From positions 716 to 14,326 of the forward strand of contig DCFP01000060.1 of NCBI GenBank assembly GCA_002319925.1: DNA of 13,611 nt. The letters run 5' to 3'. The position numbers were made by a program, and so were the translations under genes. Below, piece by piece: positions 1 through 7,047 of the stretch; position 1 is the stretch's first letter, and every line of letters begins with the position of its first letter. The stretch comes from Holophagaceae bacterium UBA1801. Lineage in GTDB: Bacteria; Acidobacteriota; Holophagae; Holophagales; Holophagaceae. The notes under the pieces were generated by a model, which saw only the letters and a list, made by a program, of their open reading frames with translations, had not been told where the DNA came from and ran no database searches.

Positions 1-1
1 C

Positions 2-1951
2 ATGGGCCTGGAGCGCACGGCCTCGATTCTCCAGGGAGTGGAGAGCAACTACGAGATCGATCTCTTCAGACCCATCTTCGAGGGCATCTGGAAAGTGGCC
101 AAAGTGCCCGCCGATCAGCGCGCGGAGCACACCAACCGCACCGCCTCCCAGGTGATCGCCGATCACATCCGCGCCGCCTGCTTCATGACCTTCGACGGTG
201 TAGTGCCTTCCAATGAAGGCCGGGGTTATGTGCTGCGCAAGATCATCCGCCGTGCCCTGCGCTTCGGGCGCAAGCTGGGCATCGAGGGCAACTTCTTCGC
301 CGATCTCGCACCCACCGTGGTGACGGCCATGGGCGATGCGTACCCTGAGCTGAAGCTCGAGATGGCGCGCATCCAGAAGGTCCTCTTGCGGGAGGAATCC
401 CAGTTCAGCCTGACGCTCACCCTTGGCCTCAAACAGTTGGAAGGCTGCGACATATCCAAGGGCCGGCTGGATGGCGCTGACATCTTCAAGCTCTACGACA
501 CCTACGGATTTCCCGTGGACCTTGTGCAGGACTGGTGCAAGGAAAGGAACCTGGCTTGCGACATGGAGGGTTTCCAGCGGGAGCTGGACGAACAGAAGGC
601 CAAGAGCCGCGCGGCCATGAAGTCCCATGATGTGCGGCTGGAGGGCGACCTGGCCATCCTCGCGGACCTGCCCGCGACTCAGTTCCTCGGTTACGGAGCG
701 GAGGAAGCTGAAGGTGCCAAGGTGGTGGCCCTCTTCGACGCCCACAAGAACAAGGTGGAGACGCTGCAGGATCACGGATTCGTTGTGCTGGACAAGACCC
801 CCTTCTACGCGGAAAGCGGCGGCCAGGTGGGCGATCGCGGGGAGCTGCACTGGACCGCGGAAACCGACACCGCACTGCGCTACTCCTGCTCCGTGGGCGA
901 CTGCAAAGCCTTGGCTCCCAAACGGAATGTCCACTTCGTCCGGAACCTCGCAGGTCCGCTTAAGCTCGGCACCATCGTGAAGGCCGAGGTCAACCACGAG
1001 CGCCGCGCTCGCATCCGGGCCCACCACACGGCCACGCACCTGCTGCACGCGGCTCTGCGCGAGGTGCTCGGCACCCACGTGAAGCAGGCGGGAAGCGTGG
1101 TGGACGACCAGCGCCTGCGCTTCGACTTCACGCACTTCGCGCCTGTGGAGCCTGAACAGATGACCGAAATTGAGCGCCGGACCAACGAGCAGGTGCTCCA
1201 GGCCAAGGCTACGGTGCTCCGCGAGATGCCCATCGACGAAGCCTTGGCCTCAGGCGCCATGGCCCTCTTCGGCGAGAAGTACGGCGAGACCGTGCGCGTC
1301 ATGAGCGTGCCTGGGTTCTCCACGGAGTTGTGCGGCGGCACCCACGTCTCCAACACTGGCCAGATCGGCGCCATCAAGATCGTTTCCGAAGGCGCCGTGG
1401 CTTCGGGCGTACGCCGCATCGAAGCCGTGGCAGGCATGGCCGCCTTGGAACGCCTTCAGGAAAACGAGGAGCTTTTGGGCGATCTCGCCCGTCAGACCAA
1501 TACAGGGCGCGAGAATCTCGCCTCGGTGCTCTCCGCCAAGGACGCACGCATCCAGCAGCTTGAGAAGGAACTGAAGGAAGCGAAACTGAAAGCCGCTTCC
1601 GCTGGAGGCAGCGCCGAGAAGGTGGAGCAGGTCAAGGATCTCACCCTTGTCACCGCGCAGGTGGAGGGTCTGGAGACGGGGCCGCTGCGGGAAATGATGG
1701 ATCAGGTCCGCACCCGCCACCGCAGCGCGGTCATCGCGCTCGCGTCGAAAGTATCGGAAGAGAAGGTCGCGCTACTCGTATCCGTGTCCTCCGATCTCCA
1801 GGACCGTGCCGATGCGGGAACCTTGCTCAAGGCCATGGCACCCCATGTGGACGGCCGCGGCGGCGGCAAGAAGGATCTCGCCCAAGGCGGTGGCGCGAAA
1901 CCCGAAGGAATCCATTTCGCCTTTGACGCTTTACGTTCGGCCCTCCAATAA
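2..1951 (+). CDS. alaS: Alanine--tRNA ligase, C-terminal 649 residues (5' end outside window)
   Basis: Cytoplasmic class II synthetase that charges tRNA-Ala and clears mischarged Ser/Gly-tRNA-Ala. The window opens inside the gene: the first visible residues, MGLERTASILQG, match the internal MGLER segment late in the catalytic domain, so roughly the first 230 residues are missing and this Met is not the start. Visible parts are the end of the catalytic domain and the tRNA-recognition helices (about 1-200), then the editing domain with its zinc-site motifs HTATH (fragment residues 342-346) and CGGTH (444-448). A predicted coiled coil follows (about 490-540), then the C-terminal DHHA1-type domain ending in the glycine-rich VDGRGGGKKDLAQGGG signature. 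All metal ligands of the editing site are present, so the enzyme looks intact. It ends with TAA 34 bases before the histidine kinase start, with no terminator between, so co-transcription is possible. Identification is very secure. Confidence 0.97.
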   Translation: MGLERTASILQGVESNYEIDLFRPIFEGIWKVAKVPADQRAEHTNRTASQVIADHIRAACFMTFDGVVPSNEGRGYVLRKIIRRALRFGRKLGIEGNFFADLAPTVVTAMGDAYPELKLEMARIQKVLLREESQFSLTLTLGLKQLEGCDISKGRLDGADIFKLYDTYGFPVDLVQDWCKERNLACDMEGFQRELDEQKAKSRAAMKSHDVRLEGDLAILADLPATQFLGYGAEEAEGAKVVALFDAHKNKVETLQDHGFVVLDKTPFYAESGGQVGDRGELHWTAETDTALRYSCSVGDCKALAPKRNVHFVRNLAGPLKLGTIVKAEVNHERRARIRAHHTATHLLHAALREVLGTHVKQAGSVVDDQRLRFDFTHFAPVEPEQMTEIERRTNEQVLQAKATVLREMPIDEALASGAMALFGEKYGETVRVMSVPGFSTELCGGTHVSNTGQIGAIKIVSEGAVASGVRRIEAVAGMAALERLQENEELLGDLARQTNTGRENLASVLSAKDARIQQLEKELKEAKLKAASAGGSAEKVEQVKDLTLVTAQVEGLETGPLREMMDQVRTRHRSAVIALASKVSEEKVALLVSVSSDLQDRADAGTLLKAMAPHVDGRGGGKKDLAQGGGAKPEGIHFAFDALRSALQ

Positions 1952-1985
1952 CCCATTCCCCGCGGCCCGGCGCCGCGCCCATTCC

Positions 1986-3482
1986 ATGCTGCCCATTCGC
2001 AGATACCTCCTCAAAGAGCTGGCCGTCACCTTCGGAGTGATGGCGCTGGCTCTGCTGTTACTGGCGGGCATCAGTATCCTCGTTCCCTCGACCAACGAAA
2101 CCGGTGGCGGCATCGCCCGCATCCTTTTCTTGATCGGCGCCGTCATGCTTTTCCTGGCCTTCTCCATCTGGCGTATCCGGAATCTGGCGAAGCGCTTCGG
2201 AGACCCCCTGGAAGCCCTGGCCGAATCCGTGAGATCCCTCAGCGAAGGGCGCATTCCAGAGACGGTGAATACGGATCTCAAAGAGATCCATTCCCTCAGC
2301 GAGGCGCTGCGCAGGGCGGGCGAGTCCCTGCAGAACGAGGCCGAACTGCGCTCCCAGCTGGAACGCAGCCAGCGCATGGAAACCATGGGAGCCTTGGCCG
2401 GTGGCGTCGCCCATGACGTGAACAACCAGCTGGCTTCAATCGTGGGCCAGATCAACCTCGGCAAGGAGATGCTGCCGGAGAATCATCCCGTGCGCCGGCG
2501 ACTGAACAAGGCCGAGGACGCGGCGGATCGTTGCGCCCTCATGATCAAGTCGCTGCTGAGTTTCACCCACCAGGTGAAGCCGCAGCTCCGGAGCGTGGAT
2601 CTCAACACCTTGATCGCCAACACGGCCTCCATGATGGATCGGATCCTGGGGGGTCTCATCCGCATCGAGCTCGACCTGATGCCTGACTTGCCGCCCGTGC
2701 TGGGCGAGCCCATCCAGTTGGAGCAGATCCTGTTCAACCTCGCCGTGAATGCGCGGGATGCCATGCCCCAGGGTGGGCGGCTAACGCTGCGGACAGAACC
2801 CGAGGACACCAACCAGATCTGTTGGACCGTGCAGGATAGCGGAACCGGCATCGTCCCGGATGTGCTCCCCCACATCTTCGAGCCGTTCTTCACCACCAAA
2901 CCGCTGGGCAAGGGCTCCGGTCTTGGTCTCGCGATGGTCCAGAGCATCGTGGATGCTCACGGCGGGCGCATCGAAGTGAACAGCCAGCCCGGCAAGGGCA
3001 CTGAATTCCGGATCTTCCTCAATATCTACGAAGAAGAATCCGCCACCGAAGAAGAAACGCCCAGAGCGACTCTCCAGCCCAAACACTTTGCCGGCAAGCG
3101 CATTCTTGTGGCCGAAGATGATCCCAACCTGCGGGAGCTCCTCGCGGATGCCTTCACCCAAGCTCGTGCCCAAGTGGAAACCGCCCCGGATGGCCGCATC
3201 GCCTGGTCCATGTTCCAGCAGTCCCGGTACGATCTCGTGATCAGCGATCAGCGGATGCCGGAATGCACAGGGCTGGAACTGCTGGCCAAGATCCGGAAGG
3301 CCCAGAACACCATACCAGTCATCCTGGTGAGCGGTTACGGACTCGAAGGAATGGAAGAGGAATTGAAGAAGGACTCGCGGTTGAGGTTTTTCTTCAAGCC
3401 GTTCTCCATCAGGGCTCTGTTTGCCACCGCTTCCGAGTTGCTCTCACCCGAGTTTGCATCCAGGATCGCGGAGCAAGCTTGA
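1986..3482 (+). CDS. Membrane-bound hybrid histidine kinase with C-terminal receiver domain
   Basis: Two-component hybrid sensor kinase, 498 residues from the ATG at 1986 (MLPIRRYLLKEL). An earlier in-frame Met lies inside alaS and would add irrelevant residues. Two predicted membrane helices (about 13-33 and 43-63) are joined by a loop of only about ten residues, so there is no real periplasmic sensor domain. A short HAMP-like linker (about 65-100) and a coiled stretch follow. The H-box is GGVAHDVNNQL with phospho-acceptor H143, of the HDxNN subtype. The ATPase shows the N-box NLAVNARDAM (251-260), G1 DSGTGI (284-289), F-box IFEPFF (297-302) and G2 GKGSGLGLA (308-316). After an acidic linker comes a complete receiver domain: acidic pair D378/D379, phospho-acceptor D421 (in SDQRMP), S449 and K471. 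No response regulator or Hpt gene is adjacent, so the target is unknown. No clear Shine-Dalgarno is visible before this ATG. The family assignment is firm; signal and output are not known. Confidence 0.93.
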   Translation: MLPIRRYLLKELAVTFGVMALALLLLAGISILVPSTNETGGGIARILFLIGAVMLFLAFSIWRIRNLAKRFGDPLEALAESVRSLSEGRIPETVNTDLKEIHSLSEALRRAGESLQNEAELRSQLERSQRMETMGALAGGVAHDVNNQLASIVGQINLGKEMLPENHPVRRRLNKAEDAADRCALMIKSLLSFTHQVKPQLRSVDLNTLIANTASMMDRILGGLIRIELDLMPDLPPVLGEPIQLEQILFNLAVNARDAMPQGGRLTLRTEPEDTNQICWTVQDSGTGIVPDVLPHIFEPFFTTKPLGKGSGLGLAMVQSIVDAHGGRIEVNSQPGKGTEFRIFLNIYEEESATEEETPRATLQPKHFAGKRILVAEDDPNLRELLADAFTQARAQVETAPDGRIAWSMFQQSRYDLVISDQRMPECTGLELLAKIRKAQNTIPVILVSGYGLEGMEEELKKDSRLRFFFKPFSIRALFATASELLSPEFASRIAEQA

Positions 3483-3491
3483 AGTGCTTGT

Positions 3492-4550
3492 CTACTGAAC
3501 AGGCGGGCAGAAGTAGATGGTGAGTTCCTCGGAAGGCCGGAACCGCTTCATCCGGGCTCGGTATCGATTGGGGGCGATCTTCTCTACGGGCCCATCCCAG
3601 CAGAATGTCATGAGATCGCCGGGCTCCTTCTCGACGATGAGCTCGAAATCCTCGATGGGTCCCTTCCAGGTATTCGCGGTGGTGAGGATGTATCGGACCC
3701 ACGCGCCTGGTAGCGTGTCGGGATAGTTGTCGATCCCTTTGAGTTTCCGCTCTGTCAGCCTCGCGAACGCGGCTTTCCAAAATGAATCATCGGGACATCC
3801 CCAACTTTTCTTCGCGCGTGCATCGTCGTCGGAGACGTATGTCGGCGCCAATATATAGCCATCCTTGGGACTGAACACAGCGGCACCATCGCCGAGGACG
3901 GGAATGTATTCGTGGGCGATGTGAACCATTTGGTGGGCGGGGAACCGTTGTTTCCAGTGATGGGTGATCTCCACGGACCACGCCGGGAAATATGGATCCT
4001 TCCCCTCAAAAGCTCCCGCACGGATGAGCTCCTTCTGTGCTTCAGGCGCGAGGTCTAGCAGTTCGAATCGATGCCCATGGAGGAGCGGATCCGTGCAAGT
4101 CTCCGCATCGAAATAGGCGAAGAACGGGATGTTCAGATGGTACCGCTGCAGGGTCGCCGTGATGTCGCGTCCCTTCCCGTCCAAGGCCAGGGTCTGAGTC
4201 TCGAAGAAAGTGGATTTCCCTTCGACCTGAACCGAGAACTTCATCATGGAGGTGTCGAAGGTTCGCTCTGCAAAGGAATAGGAGTAGCGGGGCCATGGGA
4301 AGGCCACCTCCGTTTCCACATCTTGGTCCGATTCATTCACGAATTCGTACTCGACCTTAACCTTCCTCTGGGAAATGAACAATCGCTCCTTCTTCATGGC
4401 GACACGGTTCTCTTGGCGCGGAATGAGGCCACCAGCGGCGATCTCCGCCGAGGTATCGTTGGCGCCCAGGATAGACGAAGCGAACGTGATATAGAGCGTG
4501 CAACAGCCGATCACAAGGGAATTCAATCCCTTACAAACGTTGCGTTTCAT
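3492..4550 (-). CDS. Secreted DUF4424 family protein
   Basis: A 352-residue exported protein of unknown function. The start at 4550 gives MKRNVCKGLN followed by a hydrophobic stretch (about 11-29) and a likely cleavage site near SSILGA|ND, that is, a Sec signal peptide. The in-frame extension upstream would lie inside rny and is rejected. The mature N-terminus NDTSAEIAAGGL, the nearby RLFISQRKVKVEYEFVN, and the C-terminal VRYILTTANTWKGPIEDFEL and DLMTFCWDG segments match my memory of DUF4424 proteins; no function is known for that family. The protein is Trp/Tyr/Phe rich and beta-strand-like. Its start is 4 bases after the rny stop, which suggests the same transcript and possible translational coupling. 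It ends 9 bases from the convergent kinase gene. Codon use looks less GC-biased than in the neighbours, which could mean later acquisition or relaxed constraint. Family call is by motif recall only. Confidence 0.8.
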   Translation of the reverse strand: MKRNVCKGLNSLVIGCCTLYITFASSILGANDTSAEIAAGGLIPRQENRVAMKKERLFISQRKVKVEYEFVNESDQDVETEVAFPWPRYSYSFAERTFDTSMMKFSVQVEGKSTFFETQTLALDGKGRDITATLQRYHLNIPFFAYFDAETCTDPLLHGHRFELLDLAPEAQKELIRAGAFEGKDPYFPAWSVEITHHWKQRFPAHQMVHIAHEYIPVLGDGAAVFSPKDGYILAPTYVSDDDARAKKSWGCPDDSFWKAAFARLTERKLKGIDNYPDTLPGAWVRYILTTANTWKGPIEDFELIVEKEPGDLMTFCWDGPVEKIAPNRYRARMKRFRPSEELTIYFCPPVQ

Positions 4551-4554
4551 TGTT

Positions 4555-6174
4555 CTAGCGGGCGTATTCCACCGCCCGCGTCTCGCGCATGACAGTGACC
4601 TTGATCTGGCCGGGGTACTGCATTTCGCCTTCGATGCGTTTCGTGACGTCCTTGGCCAGCCAGAAGGCCTGGTCATCGTTCACCTGGCCGGCATCCACCA
4701 TGATGCGGATTTCGCGGCCCGCCTGCATGGCGAAGCTCTTCTGAACGCCCTTGTAGCTGTTGGCGATGGTCTCGAGCTGTTCGAGGCGCTTGACGTAGGT
4801 CTCGAGCATCTCGCGCCGGGCCCCGGGCCGGGCGGCGCTGAGGGCGTCCGCCGCCGTGATGAGCATGGCCTCCACGGTCCTGGGTTCGTGATCGCCGTGA
4901 TGGCAGCTCATGGCATGGACGACGTCTTCCTTCTCCCCGAATCGCTTCAGGAGATCCATGCCAATGTCGATATGGGTGCCTTCCACCTCGCGGTCGATGG
5001 CCTTGCCGATGTCGTGGAAGAGCCCCGCGCGCCGCGCCAGCCGCTGGTCCGCACCCAGCTCCGCCGCCATGTACTCGGCGATGTGCGCCACTTCCTTGGT
5101 GTGCTCCAGCACGTTCTGGCCGTAAGAGGTGCGGTAGTTGAGGCGCCCTATGAGCTTGTGGAGCTTGGGATGGACGTCGGGGAAGCCCATGCCGATGGCC
5201 GTGGCCTCGCCCAGATCCTTCAGGTGCTGGTCCATGTCCACCTTGGTCTTCTCCACCACCTCCTCGATGCGGGCGGGGTGGATGCGACCGTCGGCCAGGA
5301 GCTTCAGGATGGCCTGGCGGGCCACCTCGCGGCGGATGGGGTCGAAGCTGGAGACGACGATGGTCTCGGGGGTGTCGTCCACGATGAGATCGCAGCCCGT
5401 GGCCTTTTCCAGGGCGCGGATGTTGCGTCCCTCGCGGCCGATGATGCGTCCCTTCAGATCATCGGAGGGCAATTGCACGGAGCTGACGGCGGACTCGGCC
5501 ACCACGTCGGAAGCGACCCTCTGGATGGCGGCACTGATGGTCCACCGGGCCTTCTTCTGGGCTTCCTCCTGGGCCTCTTCGTCGATGCGCCGGATGAGCT
5601 TGGCGGCATCCATCTTGGCCGTGTACTCCAGCTGGCCCATGATCTCGGACTTGGCCTGGTCCCGGGTCAACCCAGCCAATTCCTCTAGCTTCAAGGACTG
5701 CTGCTCCACGAGGGTCTTCGCTTCGATCTGCAGGGCCTCCAGCTTCTCGGTCTCCACCTTCCGCTTCTCGATCTTCAGATCCAGTTCCTTGGTCTTCTGA
5801 TCCACCTGGGCGAGCTTCTTGTCGAGGCCGTCCTCCTTCTGCTGGACCCGCTGGCCCTGCTTGTCGAGGTTGGCCATGCGTTCGTTCACGAGCTTTTCCG
5901 CTTCCTGGCGCGCCTGGAGGGCCTGCTCCTTGGCCTTCAGTTCGGCTTCCTTGCGCAAGGCGTCAGCTTCCCGCTGGCCCTGTTCCCGCAAACGCTCGGA
6001 TTCCTTCTCGGCCTCGAACAGGACCTGTTCGCGCTGGGTCTTCAGCTCTGCCTCGGCCTTGGCCGTGGCCTTGGAGACGTCAACAACTGCCTGTTGGGCC
6101 TTCTTCATCTGGAGGATGAATCCGATGACGGCCGCGACCGCCAACAGCAGCAAGATCCAATCGAATAAACCCAT
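4555..6174 (-). CDS. rny: Ribonuclease Y
   Basis: Membrane-anchored endoribonuclease that initiates mRNA decay in bacteria lacking or supplementing RNase E. 539 residues, slightly longer than the usual 510-520. An N-terminal membrane helix (about 4-22, WILLLLAVAAVIGFIL) is followed by a long charged coiled coil (about 25-210), rich in Glu, Lys, Gln and Ala. The KH domain has its GxxG loop as GREG (246-249), and the HD domain has the metal-binding pair H387-D388 in GLFHDIGKAID. The C-terminal part carries YPGQIKVTVMRETRAVEYAR, typical of the family. The start is well supported: AAGGAG lies 6 bases before the ATG (6181-6186). Upstream is the candidate 6S RNA gene; downstream the DUF4424 gene follows after 4 bases. 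Identification is very secure. Confidence 0.97.
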   Translation of the reverse strand: MGLFDWILLLLAVAAVIGFILQMKKAQQAVVDVSKATAKAEAELKTQREQVLFEAEKESERLREQGQREADALRKEAELKAKEQALQARQEAEKLVNERMANLDKQGQRVQQKEDGLDKKLAQVDQKTKELDLKIEKRKVETEKLEALQIEAKTLVEQQSLKLEELAGLTRDQAKSEIMGQLEYTAKMDAAKLIRRIDEEAQEEAQKKARWTISAAIQRVASDVVAESAVSSVQLPSDDLKGRIIGREGRNIRALEKATGCDLIVDDTPETIVVSSFDPIRREVARQAILKLLADGRIHPARIEEVVEKTKVDMDQHLKDLGEATAIGMGFPDVHPKLHKLIGRLNYRTSYGQNVLEHTKEVAHIAEYMAAELGADQRLARRAGLFHDIGKAIDREVEGTHIDIGMDLLKRFGEKEDVVHAMSCHHGDHEPRTVEAMLITAADALSAARPGARREMLETYVKRLEQLETIANSYKGVQKSFAMQAGREIRIMVDAGQVNDDQAFWLAKDVTKRIEGEMQYPGQIKVTVMRETRAVEYAR

Positions 6175-6218
6175 GGGCAGCTCCTTGTGGAAAGAGCCAA
6201 CCGCATTCCCTGTGAAAG

Positions 6219-6390
6219 TGATCCCCGCTCAGTCGTGGTGGCTTGCCGTGTTCCCTAAGTTTATAGGGGGGCAGTCAGGTTCCCGGTTTAAGGCGCTCCG
6301 TCGCGCGGCGCGCACAATGCCCGGGGGAAGGCCGCCCTGGCAGTTTTACGGAACAAGCGCTCGGCCGACTCACGGGCCTCGCAGGGATCA
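6219..6390 (-). ncRNA. ssrS: 6S RNA candidate (SsrS-type)
   Basis: The 230 bases between zapA and rny have no credible ORF but fold like 6S RNA on the minus strand. A closing stem of 10 bp pairs TGATCCCTGC (6390-6381) with GCGGGGATCA (6228-6219), with one G-U. Further in, AGTCG (6370-6366) pairs with CGACT (6235-6231), and GCTT/GTTCC (6358-6350) pairs with GGAAC (6254-6250) and AAGC (6244-6241). An apical GC-rich arm lies around 6290-6330. The length of about 172 bases, the purine/pyrimidine pattern CCCTGCGAGGCCCGTGAG at the 5' side and the position directly after zapA (the classical ssrS neighbour) all fit. 6S RNA mimics an open promoter and sequesters housekeeping RNA polymerase in stationary phase. 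Exact ends are estimates from the closing stem. No family search was run. Confidence 0.75.
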
Positions 6391-6404
6391 GATAACGTTC
6401 CCGG

Positions 6405-6776
6405 TCAGGATGGATCCTCCCCTCCGAAAAGGGGGCCGGGAGCGAAAGGTTCATCTGGAACATCATCGAGCAGTTTGGTCAAAGTCTGTTCCAGGTCTTG
6501 GGTTTGCTGGCTGGCTGCCTGTTCCAAACGCACCACCTGGTGTGCGAGGTTCAGGGCCCCCATCAGGATCCAGGTCGATGTGTCCAGGGCCGACGGTGGG
6601 CATTTCCATCTTAGCTCATAGGCGCGTTCCATGTCGCGGAAGGTCTGCTCCAGATAAGCCTTCGCCCGGGCAAGGGAAGTCTCGTCCGCAGCCGAATGGA
6701 CCCGGAGGGACCGGCCCAGCACATCCACCCAGACCTCACCGGGCTGGAGTGGAGCATCACGAATCACTTCTGTCAC
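6405..6776 (-). CDS. zapA: Cell division protein ZapA
   Basis: 123-residue FtsZ-associated protein that bundles FtsZ filaments at midcell. The N-terminal part VWVDVLGRSLRVHSAADE (about 15-32) is the ZapA beta-strand head. It is followed by a helical region with LARAKAYLEQTFRDMERA and the conserved DTSTWILMGALNLAHQVVRLE segment (about 65-87), then a short coiled coil and an acidic tail. The start is GTG at 6776, supported by GAGG at a suitable distance upstream. It overlaps the stop of the coiled-coil gene before it by 4 bases (GTGA), so the two are probably translationally coupled. The 6S RNA candidate begins about 15 bases after the stop. The family assignment is secure from motif pattern and context. 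Confidence 0.9.
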   Translation of the reverse strand: MTEVIRDAPLQPGEVWVDVLGRSLRVHSAADETSLARAKAYLEQTFRDMERAYELRWKCPPSALDTSTWILMGALNLAHQVVRLEQAASQQTQDLEQTLTKLLDDVPDEPFAPGPLFGGEDPS

Positions 6777-7009
6777 GCCAATTCCTCGAGGGTCTTGAGT
6801 ATGCCTTCAATCTGGGTCTTCACCTGGTCCCGCTCCTTCACCAGGGCGTTGCGCTCGGACTGGAGGTCTTCCAAGCGGCGCCGGAGCCCGTGGAGCTCCT
6901 CATCGACGGTGCCCCGCTCGCCCTTCACGCGCTCCAGTTCCTCCCGGAGCTGATTGCGCTGCTGGACGAGGGCTTGCAGTTTGCTTTCCAGTTGTTTCAG
7001 TAGATCCAT
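6773..7009 (-). CDS. Small coiled-coil protein, ZapB-like
   Basis: 78 residues that are coiled coil nearly from end to end: MDLLKQLESKLQALVQQRN and onward, with heptad-spaced Leu/Ile/Val, many Glu, Arg and Lys, and no Pro, Cys or Trp. ZapB of E. coli is a similar-size (about 80 residue) coiled coil that layers on the Z-ring through ZapA. The 4-base overlap with zapA makes a ZapB-like role the best inference, although coiled coils of this kind cannot be assigned by sequence alone. The start ATG at 7009 is preceded by GAGAGG about 5 bases away. A perfect 8-bp hairpin lies between this gene's ribosome-binding site and the pheT stop. Confidence 0.75.
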   Translation of the reverse strand: MDLLKQLESKLQALVQQRNQLREELERVKGERGTVDEELHGLRRRLEDLQSERNALVKERDQVKTQIEGILKTLEELA

Positions 7010-7022
7010 GGGGGCCTCTCGC

Positions 7023-7042
7023 TGGGGGGCGGGAGCCCCCCA
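7023..7042 (-). other. Perfect GC hairpin in the pheT to zapB-like gap
   Basis: TGGGGGGC and GCCCCCCA form an 8-bp perfect stem with a TCCC loop, in the 38-base gap between the pheT stop and the next ATG. No U-tract follows on the minus strand (AGCGAGAGG comes next), so it is not a standard intrinsic terminator. It could stabilise or delimit the upstream mRNA, or tune access to the downstream ribosome-binding site. Structure is seen; function is inferred. Confidence 0.6.
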
Positions 7043-7047
7043 TGATT

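Noticed and set aside
3472..3491. Short inverted repeat CAAGC/GCTTG between the convergent kinase and DUF4424 genes as a bidirectional terminator
   Set aside because: Only 5 bp with a 7-base loop, AT-rich and without a U-tract on either strand; too weak to call.
4551..4676. Longer DUF4424 start at 4676 inside rny
   Set aside because: The extra residues are Arg/Ser-rich out-of-frame rny sequence; the start at 4550 yields a proper signal peptide.
4498..5688. Long plus-strand open frame (about 396 codons) antisense to rny and the DUF4424 start
   Set aside because: It mirrors the codon bias of a genuine RNase Y on the other strand, has a low-complexity His/Asp/Gly/Leu-rich translation and no recognisable domain or ribosome-binding site.
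6254..6290. TATAAA on the minus strand (6265-6260) as a promoter for rny
   Set aside because: The -10-like box is good but no -35 element lies at 16-18 bases, and it is inside the 6S RNA candidate, whose structure explains the sequence better.
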